From positions 4,828,501-4,892,500 of the forward strand of contig NZ_JADOVJ010000001.1 of assembly GCF_015752315.1 (NCBI RefSeq): a stretch of 64,000 bases of DNA, written 5' to 3'. The notes under the pieces were generated by a model. It saw nothing but the letters and a program-made list of their open reading frames with translations, ran no database searches and had not been told where the DNA came from. Source of the stretch: Nocardioides luteus. GTDB taxonomy: Bacteria; Actinomycetota; Actinomycetes; Propionibacteriales; Nocardioidaceae. Position 1 is the stretch's first letter, and each line of letters starts with the position of its first letter. The translations under genes were made by a program, and so were the position numbers. Below are positions 35,357 through 43,255 of this stretch, in pieces.

Positions 35357-35959
35357 ATGTCGAATTCTTCCACACGCGGATCGCGGCGACTCGCGACGAC
35401 GTTCGCAGCGATGATCTTCGCGCTCTCGTTCCTGACTCCCACACTATTCACAGCGGCCCCAGCGTCCGCGCACGCCCACTTGGTCGAGAGCCTTCCGCAG
35501 GCCGGCGCCGTGCTCGCCGCCGGCCCGTCGGAGGTAGTGCTCACTTTCGACCAGCCGGTCCAAGCGTTCCCCGGCGCAAACGGCGTAGTGGTGACCGGCC
35601 CAAAGAGCAGCCACTGGGCGTGCGGTCGTGCTCGCATCAACGGGAACACCCTGACCGCCTCGATGAGTGAGGTGGGGCCCCCAGGCCGCTACCAGATCCA
35701 CTACCGGGTGCTCGGAGCGGACGGTCACCCGATCACAGGGTCGGTGCCGATCGACATCCGGCGGTCGGCGTCCGCCGCGTACACCGCTTCCACAGCGTCC
35801 GCCGCGTCCGCCGCCGCAGCGATGACGGCGTTCAACGTGGATCAGCCGCGTGGTCTGGCAGCGATGCCCGCGTGGCTGTGGATCGCGCTGCTGTCCGCGA
35901 TCGCGGTGTGCGTCGGGGCTGTCGGCCGCCGGACCGTACGCCGAACGGATGCGATATGA
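35357..35959 (+). CDS. copC: Copper resistance protein CopC
   Basis: Exported copper-binding protein of 200 residues. Signal peptide to about residue 38 ends PASA, so the mature protein would start HAHLVES, giving the N-terminal His of the CopC copper site. The barrel continues LPQAGAVLAAGPSEVVLTFDQPV and ends with the second copper motif GADGHPITGSVPI. An Ala/Ser-rich linker leads to a C-terminal membrane anchor (about 172-192). ATG 35357 (AGGTGA upstream) is chosen over GTG 35348. Its stop overlaps the copD start (ATGA). Confidence 0.92.
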   Translation: MSNSSTRGSRRLATTFAAMIFALSFLTPTLFTAAPASAHAHLVESLPQAGAVLAAGPSEVVLTFDQPVQAFPGANGVVVTGPKSSHWACGRARINGNTLTASMSEVGPPGRYQIHYRVLGADGHPITGSVPIDIRRSASAAYTASTASAASAAAAMTAFNVDQPRGLAAMPAWLWIALLSAIAVCVGAVGRRTVRRTDAI

Positions 35960-36963
35960 ACGACCGTGCCTGGCTCCTGCAGGTATCGGCGCTTGTCGGC
36001 GCGAGCCTCGTCGTGCTTGCCTTCGGGATACTGGTCACGCTGCCCCACCCGGTCGTCGGCATTCCCGAGCCGTCGGTGGTGGTGCGCACCGGAATCCCGC
36101 TGCTCCGTTGGATCGCGAACGTGTGCGCGATCGGCGCCGTGGGCTCCGTGCTGGTGCTGGTGCTTCTCGGTGAGGCTGGTCGCGACCGTGCTCCTGCCCT
36201 GGCCCGACGTACGTCAACGGCGGCGGTGTGGACCGCAGCAGTCTGGACGGTCGCGGCGCTGCTGGGTCTCTGGTTCAACGCGGCGGAGATCTCGCTCCGC
36301 CAGCTTCGGCTGCCGGTCGGCGGCGTGCTCGGCTACGGCGGAAACGTCAGCCTGGGTCTCGCACTGCTGATCAGCGCCGGGTCGGCGGGAGCGTTGACCG
36401 CCTATTCGGTTGCCCGCTTGCGGCGGCCGTCACTGCCGCCGGACGTGGGCTTTCTGATCGCGCTGTCGGGCCTGACGGCCGTGTCGATGAGCGGGCACCC
36501 TTCGCAGGGTGAACCACCATTGCTGCTGATGACGGCGAGCGCCCTCCACGTGACCGGAGCGGCACTCTGGGTGGGCGGACTGGCGATCACCTCCCTGATC
36601 ATCGGCGCCGACCGCCAGGCGCTGGCTGTCGTCCTTCCCCGGTTCTCGCGGGTCGCCGAGGCGAGTTTCGCGCTGGTGGGGGTCAGCGGCCTGTTGTTGG
36701 CCGCGACCCGGCTGACCGGCGACGTGACGCCGCCCCTCGGAGACGTGGTCGACGCATTGACACAGACCGGTGCCGGCTGGCTGGTCATGGGCAAGCTCGC
36801 CTGCATGGTGCTACTGGGCTGCTCGGGGGCGTACATCCGTTCTGCCGTCGTCGACCGCGTGGCGCGCCAGCAGCCCACGCCACTCACCGCGTGGGCCGGG
36901 CTCGAGCTGGCCGTGATGGCGGTCGCGGTCTCGCTGGCCACGGCGCTCGGCCGTCCCCTCTGA
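35956..36963 (+). CDS. copD: Copper resistance protein CopD
   Basis: Polytopic membrane protein of 335 residues with eight to nine segments, taken to move copper inward together with CopC. CopD-type His/Trp features are MSGHPSQGEPP near 205, ALHVTGAALWVGGLAI near 225 and MGKLACMVLLG near 275. The start overlaps the copC stop. It ends facing the PepSY gene, with a palindrome between them. Confidence 0.9.
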   Translation: MNDRAWLLQVSALVGASLVVLAFGILVTLPHPVVGIPEPSVVVRTGIPLLRWIANVCAIGAVGSVLVLVLLGEAGRDRAPALARRTSTAAVWTAAVWTVAALLGLWFNAAEISLRQLRLPVGGVLGYGGNVSLGLALLISAGSAGALTAYSVARLRRPSLPPDVGFLIALSGLTAVSMSGHPSQGEPPLLLMTASALHVTGAALWVGGLAITSLIIGADRQALAVVLPRFSRVAEASFALVGVSGLLLAATRLTGDVTPPLGDVVDALTQTGAGWLVMGKLACMVLLGCSGAYIRSAVVDRVARQQPTPLTAWAGLELAVMAVAVSLATALGRPL

Positions 36964-37034
36964 CACGTAACGGCCTCTGGTCAAGGCAGGTTGACGCGTT
37001 GCCGAGGCTCCAACCGCTTCGGCGGCGCCTCTGC

Positions 37035-37054
37035 TTCTCTGAGGCCTCAGAGAA
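37035..37054. terminator. Palindrome at convergent copD / PepSY ends
   Basis: TTCTCTGAGGCCTCAGAGAA is a perfect 20-bp palindrome covering the last codons of the PepSY gene, 72 bases past the copD stop. It may be a bidirectional terminator. Confidence 0.5.
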
Positions 37055-38435
37055 CGGTCACACGGGCACGGCGCCGCCGCAGTGCATTCACGGTTCCGTC
37101 GAGGACGACGAAGGCGACGAGGGTGACACCGAAGACCGGCATCGCCCAGCCAAGGGCACCCGCCATGAGAAGCACCACGACCAGCATCGGCACCGACAGG
37201 TTGGGCCACACCGGCGCCGGGGCGGAACGCCCGGACCGAGTCGGCCTGCGCTGCCACCACATCCGGTATCCCAGCCCCAGGAGCACGAGCGACCCCAAGG
37301 CCAGCAGGGCGAGCGCGAGCTGGTTGGCCAGACCAAACAGAGTGCCGCTGTGGGCGGCGATACCGATGCTGGTGAGCTTGGCCATCAACGGGTAGTCCTC
37401 CCAGCCCTGGCGGGCAGTGACCTGCTCCGTGTAGGGATCGATGACGACGGAGGTCTTGCGGATCGGCAGCCCATCGGACGACTCCTTGACGGTGAAGGGC
37501 TCTTCGGCAGCGTGCGGTGGGACGAGAGTGAGTTCACCCTGCAGACCTTCGGACCTGGCCACCTCGACGGCACGGTCGAAACTGATCGGCTCAGCCCTGT
37601 CCGCGGGCGTCACCTCCGGCATGGAAAGCCAAGGTGTCTTACCGTTCAGGGCTGTGATCGCGGCGTCGACGCGTCCCCCCGCATAGTTCGACCAGGTCAG
37701 GCCGGTGATGCTGATGCCGAGCAGCCCGACCGCCAGCCAGAGACCCAGGACCCCGTGCCAGGACCGATTGCGTCCACGTCCCTTGGCCGTGAAGGACGGA
37801 ACCAGCAAGGCCCGCAGGGATCGGCCACGGGCGCGCTTACTGAGCCACAACACCAGGCCACCGAGCACGATCAGGGGCAGCCAGCTGGCAACGAACTCGG
37901 AATAGAGCCGACCTGGGTCACCCAGGTGCAGGTTGCCGTGGAACTCGCGCAGCCACACCTGCGCGGGTGGGCGGTTGTCCACGGTGACCAGCTCCCCGTT
38001 GACGCCACCGGTGTACGGATCGACGTACACGGTCAGCGACTCCGAGGAGAAGTCGCTCCCGGTCTGTTTCAGGCCTTCGATGCCCCCGAGCACGACCTCG
38101 GTGGTTCGGTCAGGGTTCTCCGCCGGAATGACTGACGTGACATGTGCGTCAGGATGGACGGCGAGGGCCGCCGCGACCTGCTCCGACAAAGGTCGGGGGC
38201 TTCCGGTCTGCGCCTCGACATACAGTTTGTCGCCGTACAGCACATCGTTGATCTGGGGGCTGAAGGCGTAGGCCATGCCGGTCAACGCCAACACCGCAAG
38301 GAACGGCGCGACCAGAAGGCCCGCCATGAAGTGCACGCGTCGCGCGAGCAACCACAGCAGGGCGCTGGAGCGCTTTCGGTCGGGCGTGCCGGGACCAGTC
38401 CGGGGCTGTGAGGGTTCGGTGGGGATCGTGGTCAT
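37047..38435 (-). CDS. PepSY-associated transmembrane (PiuB-like) protein
   Basis: A 462-residue membrane protein with four main segments: about 30-55 (MAGLLVAPFLAVLALTGMAYAF), 185-205, 230-250 and 375-400, plus two near the C-terminus. The two extracytoplasmic loops are PepSY-like (VYVDPYTGGVNGE, VVIDPYTEQVTARQG), with histidines in LREFHGNLHLGDPG and IGIAAHSGTLFG. Relatives act in iron/siderophore reduction or in copper uptake and heme-linked redox; here the copper island favours metal handling. Its ATG overlaps the stop of a 30-residue peptide gene. Confidence 0.88.
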   Translation of the reverse strand: MTTIPTEPSQPRTGPGTPDRKRSSALLWLLARRVHFMAGLLVAPFLAVLALTGMAYAFSPQINDVLYGDKLYVEAQTGSPRPLSEQVAAALAVHPDAHVTSVIPAENPDRTTEVVLGGIEGLKQTGSDFSSESLTVYVDPYTGGVNGELVTVDNRPPAQVWLREFHGNLHLGDPGRLYSEFVASWLPLIVLGGLVLWLSKRARGRSLRALLVPSFTAKGRGRNRSWHGVLGLWLAVGLLGISITGLTWSNYAGGRVDAAITALNGKTPWLSMPEVTPADRAEPISFDRAVEVARSEGLQGELTLVPPHAAEEPFTVKESSDGLPIRKTSVVIDPYTEQVTARQGWEDYPLMAKLTSIGIAAHSGTLFGLANQLALALLALGSLVLLGLGYRMWWQRRPTRSGRSAPAPVWPNLSVPMLVVVLLMAGALGWAMPVFGVTLVAFVVLDGTVNALRRRRARVTVL

Positions 38436-38524
38436 GCCAGCACCCGCTTGCATGCAGCGCCGGCGACGACCACTCGGATCTTCCCTCCAGCGCCGTCCTG
38501 GTAATCGTAGGTAAAACCAGACAT
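38432..38524 (-). CDS. 30-aa peptide gene coupled to the PepSY gene
   Basis: Short open frame starting ATG 38524 with an excellent ribosome-binding site (AAGGAGGGG) five bases away. It encodes MSGFTYDYQDGAGG, then a basic/hydrophobic part ending CKRVLA, with a single Cys. Its stop overlaps the PepSY start as ATGA, so translation is coupled. The spacing and Shine-Dalgarno argue for real translation. I do not recognise the peptide. It could be a leader that sets PepSY expression, a small metal-binding subunit, or a RiPP-like precursor; no modifying enzyme is nearby. Confidence 0.65.
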   Translation of the reverse strand: MSGFTYDYQDGAGGKIRVVVAGAACKRVLA

Positions 38525-39008
38525 GACCCCTCCTTCTTTACTTTTCACCTCGAATACCCAACTGGTTGCGGATGTTTCAGAGGTTTGTTTTGGATGTTTC
38601 AAGGCTTCACAGAAGCGCTATTCAGGCTCAGATAGTCAGTAGGCCGACCAGGTATGTCTGCTTCGTCGCTGTGATGTAACGCGGCAGTAAAAAGAGGACG
38701 AGGGCGCCCAATTCTTCCTTTTCAGGCGGCCACCCGCGGCGCGCATTAGAGGTCCCGGAATAAACACCCCGGGGTATTATCGAGGTGAAACCACCCGGGG
38801 TATTATCGAGAACATCGCGCCTGGTTTTTACCTCATCACATCCCGGTTTTTAATGCCGCTCGTGAGGCTGTGAGGTCCCATTAACGATGAGATTTCGCCC
38901 AGGGTTCTGGGGCCTTAATGCGCGCAGGATTTAGTGGATCACACTCCTCGGAATCCCAAAATCTTCACCTTGGAGCTCACATCAATGCGCGAAAAGGAGA
39001 TGCGTTCT
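38525..39008. other. 484-bp AT-rich divergent control region of the copper island
   Basis: Gene-free and strikingly AT-rich for this genome. Apart from the CsoR-like boxes listed separately, it contains a direct repeat GGATGTTTCA at 38570-38579 and 38592-38601 (22 bp apart) near the peptide gene. On the minus strand, GGGTATTCGAGGTGAAA near 38535-38555 resembles the GGGTATTATCGAGGTGAAA context of the first CsoR-like box, which suggests a common control of both directions. The beta-propeller mRNA would have a leader of over 200 nt. Confidence 0.5.
38766..38810. promoter_or_regulatory. Tandem CsoR-like boxes with TATTAT -10 elements
   Basis: CCCGGGGTATTATCGAG occurs twice (38768-38784 and 38794-38810), 26 bp apart. 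The first lies in the perfect palindrome ACCCCGGGGT (38766-38775). Each box abuts TATTAT, a good -10, on the plus strand. CsoR/RcnR-family sensors bind such C-tract/G-tract palindromes with flanking TAT; metal-relieved repression of the beta-propeller gene is the inferred role. No csoR gene is in the window. Confidence 0.55.
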
Positions 39009-41312
39009 ATGTCTGAATTAGCTCCCCAAGGCTTCTTGGGGCTCAAGAAGCGACGGCGACGGCTCGGTGCAGTCGCCGTGGCGGCGGCCTCGGCGATCAC
39101 AGCAGCGAGCCTGACCACGATGCCGGCGGTGGGCCAGCAGCCGGTCGGGGTGGGCCCGCTCCCCATCACCTTCGACCTGACCGACGAGAACGGAGGATGG
39201 TTCGACGCCGGGCTCAACCTCTTCGGCAGCAAGTCCCTCGCGGTCGGCGTCCTCCCCCGGGTCGCCGTACCTTCTGGCGGCCTGCCCTCCGTCGGTGGCC
39301 CGGTGCTGCCGGCTGACGGGTCGTTGGTGGAGAACCTCCTCGGTGGGCTCGGTGCTGCCGGCGGGGCGGGTGCCCCGACCGACCCGCTGGCCCTCGACAC
39401 GACCCTGGCCACCGTGAAGGGCATCGCGAAGTCCTCGCCGGAGGCGGCTTCCAAGGCCGCCGAGGCCGAGAAGCTGATCGGCGAGCTCGAGACGACCGTC
39501 GCCGACATGCCGGCGGACGAGCCGGTCGACCTGACCTCGCTGCCGGTCGGCGTCGACCTGGCGGGTGTCCTGGACTCCCTCCAGGAGTTCGCGGTCGAGG
39601 GGCCTCCGGTCACCGTCACCTTCAACGTGGACCCGGCCAAGTCGCAGGGGATCCGCAACCCGATCGGGCTGATCGCCCCGGAGGGGGCGGACGAGTTCCC
39701 GTACATGGATGCCAAGGGCGCCTTCTTCGGCGAGAAGACGATCCAGCTCACCGAGCCGGGGCTGTACGCCTTCACCGACTCGGTCGCGCCGTACATGCTC
39801 GGCGCGGTCGTGGTCGACGACCCGCTCACCTTGGGTCTCGACTTCGGCGAGAAGCTGGTGGTCAACGGCAAGCCTGAGGCCGTTCCGTCGAACGCCGACA
39901 TCATCCAGCGGCTGGTGAACGCCTTCTTCACCATCACCAACCCGAACAACTGGCAGCAGTTCAGCAGCACCAAGGAGGTGTCCTGGAACCCGGTCCAGCC
40001 GCCCGCCCCGATCCTGCAGTACGACGCGGACGGCAAGCCGGTGCTGATCCCGAACCTGGACGCGTACTACGACCAGAAGTTCGAGTACCCGAGGAAGCTG
40101 CCTGCGCTGAAGAAGCCGACCACCCCTGGCGTGGGTGAGGTCTGGATGGCCACGCAGATGGAGGACTACGCAGGGAAGGAGAAGCACGGCTCCATCACGA
40201 AGATCGACGTGGAGAACTGGACGATCGATCGGAAGATCGCGGCCCCCGAGATCAACATGAACAACGTCCACAACATGTGGTCGGACAAGAACTACAAGTA
40301 CGTGTACGGGAACGAGTGGTTCGACAACGAGACCGACGTGTTCGACCGGGAGACCGGCAAGTTCGTGCGGAGCCTCGAGGTCGGGCCCAACCCGGCACAC
40401 GTCATGACCCGTCCGGGCAACGACAACCTCACGATCGGCATCAACGCCGGGACGGACATCGTCGAGGCGGCACCAGGCGCCACGAAGGTCGTCAAGCGCA
40501 TCCACGCCGACCCGGAGAGCGGCATGACCCCGCACCCGCACGCGCACTGGACCAGCCATGACGGCAAGACGGTCGTCGCGCCGAACACGATGACCGAGGA
40601 GGCCGTCATCGCCGACTTGGACTCGGGCACCGTCAGGCACGAGCCCGTCGGGGCGTTCCCGATCGCAACGTCGATGACGCCGGACTCGAAGAAGGCGTAC
40701 CTGTCCAACTTCCTGGGCATGAGCGTGTCGTGTGTGTCGCTGAAGGAGGACGCGTGTGCGACCCCCGACGGCGGTGTGGCGAAGAACTCCACGATCGACC
40801 TGTGGCAGAACTACGACCCGCAGTCCGGCCCTGAGAAGGGCAAGTCGTGGGGCGGACTGACCATCCAGCTCCCGGTGAGCCCGGACGGTAAGGCGCTGCT
40901 GGCGGTGAACACCCTGTCCCAGACGGTCAACGTGATCGACCCGAAGACGCACAAGTTGATCAAGGATCTGCCGTGCAACGCCGGTTGCCACGGCGCCAAC
41001 TTCGGCGCCAAGCAGGGTGGCGGCTACTACGCCTACGTCTCCAACAAGTTCTCCAACGCCATGCAGGTCATCGACGTCGACCCGAACAACGATGGCGACA
41101 TCTCGGATGCCGCCATCGCCGGCCAGCTGCCGCTGGGACCGACGTCGGACACCAAGATGGACGACGAGCTCGTCGCCCACCCCGGTGTGGGTGGACAGGG
41201 CGTCCTGGCCCTCCCGCTGGTCTACAACGGCTGGTCACAGGAGATCCCGGCGGCCTGGCGAAAGGGTCTGACCTGCGAGCAGATCAACCCGATCGACGAG
41301 TCGGCCTGCTGA
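39009..41312 (+). CDS. Tat-exported cupredoxin-like / beta-propeller protein
   Basis: A 767-residue exported protein. The N-terminus KKRRRRLGAVAVAAASA looks like a Tat or Sec signal. Residues about 180-300 resemble a cupredoxin, ending PGLYAFTDSVAPYMLGAVVV, where the expected Cys and His ligands are Thr and Ala. Residues about 375-740 form a YncE/N2OR-like beta-propeller with His-rich loops (NNVHNMW, PHPHAHW, VAHPGVG) and LPCNAGCHGANFG, a CX3CH motif. AAAAGGAG before ATG 39009 decides the start. A strong terminator follows. Its place in the island suggests a copper-dependent or copper-storing function; no enzyme activity can be named. Confidence 0.75.
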   Translation: MSELAPQGFLGLKKRRRRLGAVAVAAASAITAASLTTMPAVGQQPVGVGPLPITFDLTDENGGWFDAGLNLFGSKSLAVGVLPRVAVPSGGLPSVGGPVLPADGSLVENLLGGLGAAGGAGAPTDPLALDTTLATVKGIAKSSPEAASKAAEAEKLIGELETTVADMPADEPVDLTSLPVGVDLAGVLDSLQEFAVEGPPVTVTFNVDPAKSQGIRNPIGLIAPEGADEFPYMDAKGAFFGEKTIQLTEPGLYAFTDSVAPYMLGAVVVDDPLTLGLDFGEKLVVNGKPEAVPSNADIIQRLVNAFFTITNPNNWQQFSSTKEVSWNPVQPPAPILQYDADGKPVLIPNLDAYYDQKFEYPRKLPALKKPTTPGVGEVWMATQMEDYAGKEKHGSITKIDVENWTIDRKIAAPEINMNNVHNMWSDKNYKYVYGNEWFDNETDVFDRETGKFVRSLEVGPNPAHVMTRPGNDNLTIGINAGTDIVEAAPGATKVVKRIHADPESGMTPHPHAHWTSHDGKTVVAPNTMTEEAVIADLDSGTVRHEPVGAFPIATSMTPDSKKAYLSNFLGMSVSCVSLKEDACATPDGGVAKNSTIDLWQNYDPQSGPEKGKSWGGLTIQLPVSPDGKALLAVNTLSQTVNVIDPKTHKLIKDLPCNAGCHGANFGAKQGGGYYAYVSNKFSNAMQVIDVDPNNDGDISDAAIAGQLPLGPTSDTKMDDELVAHPGVGGQGVLALPLVYNGWSQEIPAAWRKGLTCEQINPIDESAC

Positions 41313-41335
41313 TCACCATCTGACACCACCGACGG

Positions 41336-41367
41336 TCCGGGGCTGGGCAGCGCAGCCCAGCCCCGGA
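41336..41367 (+). terminator. Terminator of beta-propeller gene
   Basis: Perfect 13-bp stem, TCCGGGGCTGGGC and its complement, around a 6-nt loop, 23 bases after the stop. Confidence 0.85.
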
Positions 41368-41426
41368 TCGTCTCTGCCGGGCGCCGGCACTTTCCCCAGA
41401 TTCCGACTCATGCAGGAGGTCCGCCG

Positions 41427-42761
41427 ATGACGGCGCAGAAGATTCGCCCACAGGCTGTCACGACCCCATCGCACCCCGGGTTCCGTCGGCGCGTGATCGG
41501 CCTGGTCGTGTTGGTTGCAGTCTGCTGGGGCGTGTTGCTCACGGTGCTGCCGTCGCCAACCGGTGACCCGGTGCTGGTCGCGCTGAGCCCGAAGGACGGC
41601 GAGACGGTGAGGTCCCCCGACGAGGTCCGGATCACGTTCGACCGGCCGGTCCCCGCGGAGCTCGCGACGGTCCAGATGACGGATCCCGCAGGCGAGCGCA
41701 TCGTGTCGACCCGGCCGTACAACCCGCCAGATGCCGACGACACGGTTGCCGTGCCGATGCCGAAGACCCGCTACGAGGGGATCTACTCGGTCGTCTGGTC
41801 GGTGCCGTCCAGCGCCCTCGAACCGATGGTCGGGTCGTCGACATTCTCGGTGTTCTCCGCGGCGAGGCTCACCGCTGTCCCCGGGCTCGTCGTCGACCGT
41901 GACCCGGTCGTCGTCACGGTCTACACAGTCGCGGGAGCCCTCGCGACAGCCGCCCTGGTGCTCGGCGTCGGCACCGTGTTCGTGCTCGGGGTCGTCTGGC
42001 CCGAGGGCATCCGTCGCCCGGGATCGCGCCGTCTTCTCGGGTACACATGGGCGACCTTGGTGCTGGCGACGCTCGTGTCCCTGCTCTCGTTCGGCGGTTA
42101 CGCCGCCCGGACCTCGCTCGGGGACGCGTTCGATCCGGCACTCCTCGCCGGGACGTTCAAGTCGGACATCGGGGCAGCGCTCATGGCCCGGCTGCTCATC
42201 CTGGTGCCGATCACACTCGGCTTCTGGCAGCTCCTGCGAAGCGCGCCCGCCCGGACCCCGGTCGAGCGCTGGACGTCTGCCGCCACGGTGCTCGGGGCCG
42301 CCTCGGCGTTGGCGGCCACCTGGGTCTTCGCCCGCCCGCACGCACCGGCGGGACCGGGGCCGCTCACCGTGGCTGCGGGCACCGCTCTCCTACTTGCGGC
42401 TGCGGTCGTCGTCGGCGTCGCGGTGATGCAGTGGACGATCCTGCGTCGAGCCGGTGGACAGGCGGCGCCCGCCAAGCGGCTGCTCGCCCAGATCATGCCG
42501 GTGGGCGGTGCGGTGCTGCTGCTCGCGGCGACCGCGACCGGTGGCTGGCGGCTGATCGCCTACGGCGCGCTGGCGGTGGTGATCTTCGGCACGGGGGTGG
42601 CACTTCTGATCCGGGAGCGGCGCCGCAGATCCGACCCCGTGAAGAGCCGCGGCCGGCGGGACAAACCCGCTCGCCGGCGGCTGCAGGAGGTGGCCGCGGT
42701 GTCGGCCTCGGCCACCGTCGTGGTGCTCGCGGCGCTGCCCGGTTCGGCCCTCCCCGGTTAA
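41427..42761 (+). CDS. CopC-like domain fused to CopD-like membrane domain
   Basis: A 444-residue protein: an N-terminal membrane anchor (about 23-43), a CopC-like barrel (VLVALSPKDGETVRSPDEVRITFDRPVP...IYSVVWSVPSSALEPMVGSSTF), then about eight membrane segments and a basic C-terminal tail. The barrel lacks both the N-terminal His and the DGH motif of true CopC, so it should not bind Cu(II) in the standard way. AGGAGG lies six bases before the ATG. It starts an apparent operon with the lipoprotein and the polytopic membrane protein. Confidence 0.82.
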   Translation: MTAQKIRPQAVTTPSHPGFRRRVIGLVVLVAVCWGVLLTVLPSPTGDPVLVALSPKDGETVRSPDEVRITFDRPVPAELATVQMTDPAGERIVSTRPYNPPDADDTVAVPMPKTRYEGIYSVVWSVPSSALEPMVGSSTFSVFSAARLTAVPGLVVDRDPVVVTVYTVAGALATAALVLGVGTVFVLGVVWPEGIRRPGSRRLLGYTWATLVLATLVSLLSFGGYAARTSLGDAFDPALLAGTFKSDIGAALMARLLILVPITLGFWQLLRSAPARTPVERWTSAATVLGAASALAATWVFARPHAPAGPGPLTVAAGTALLLAAAVVVGVAVMQWTILRRAGGQAAPAKRLLAQIMPVGGAVLLLAATATGGWRLIAYGALAVVIFGTGVALLIRERRRRSDPVKSRGRRDKPARRRLQEVAAVSASATVVVLAALPGSALPG

Positions 42762-42786
42762 GACGCGGCTCACACGAGAGGTACCC

Positions 42787-43254
42787 ATGCCTACGTACCA
42801 CCGCCCTCTCGGGCGATCCAGCATCACCATCGCCGCGACGTTCACGCTCGTCCTCACGCTCGCCGCGTGCGGAAGCGCCGACGAGGACACCGCCCCATCG
42901 GCCGAGTCGACCGATGCGACGTCCTCCGTGACCCCTTCGGTTACCACATCGCCAGCAGCTCCGGTCAGCCCCACGACCGCGTCAACCGATCTCGGTCCGA
43001 CTCTCACGGTCACGATCGACGGCGACGAGGTGTCGCCCAATGCGGAGGAGATCCATCTCGGCACCGGAGAGAAGCTTCTCGTGGAGATCGACTCCGACCG
43101 AGCCGGCGAGCTGCACGTCCACTCCGCCTCCGAGCAGCTCATCGAGTTCGCCGAGGGGACCACGAACAGCGAGATCGTCGTGAGCACCCCTGGCACCGTC
43201 GAGGTCGAGGACCACGACACCAGCGCAGTCGTCGCCCTCATCGAGGTGCACTGA
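42787..43254 (+). CDS. Exported lipoprotein with cupredoxin-like domain
   Basis: A 155-residue lipoprotein: signal peptide with lipobox LTLAAC (Cys28), a Ser/Thr/Pro-rich spacer to about 70, then a small beta domain (EKLLVEIDSDRAGELHVHSA, later STPGTVEVEDHDTSAVVALIEVH) that resembles cupredoxin-1 domains with HVH and DHD but no Cys. It may bind a metal at the outer membrane face. It sits 25 bases after the fusion protein gene and 1 base before the next. Confidence 0.8.
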   Translation: MPTYHRPLGRSSITIAATFTLVLTLAACGSADEDTAPSAESTDATSSVTPSVTTSPAAPVSPTTASTDLGPTLTVTIDGDEVSPNAEEIHLGTGEKLLVEIDSDRAGELHVHSASEQLIEFAEGTTNSEIVVSTPGTVEVEDHDTSAVVALIEVH

Positions 43255-43255
43255 C

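Noticed and set aside
40968..41000. CNAGCH read as a classical heme c (CXXCH) site
   Set aside because: There are three residues between the cysteines, not two. It is reported only as an atypical CX3CH motif.
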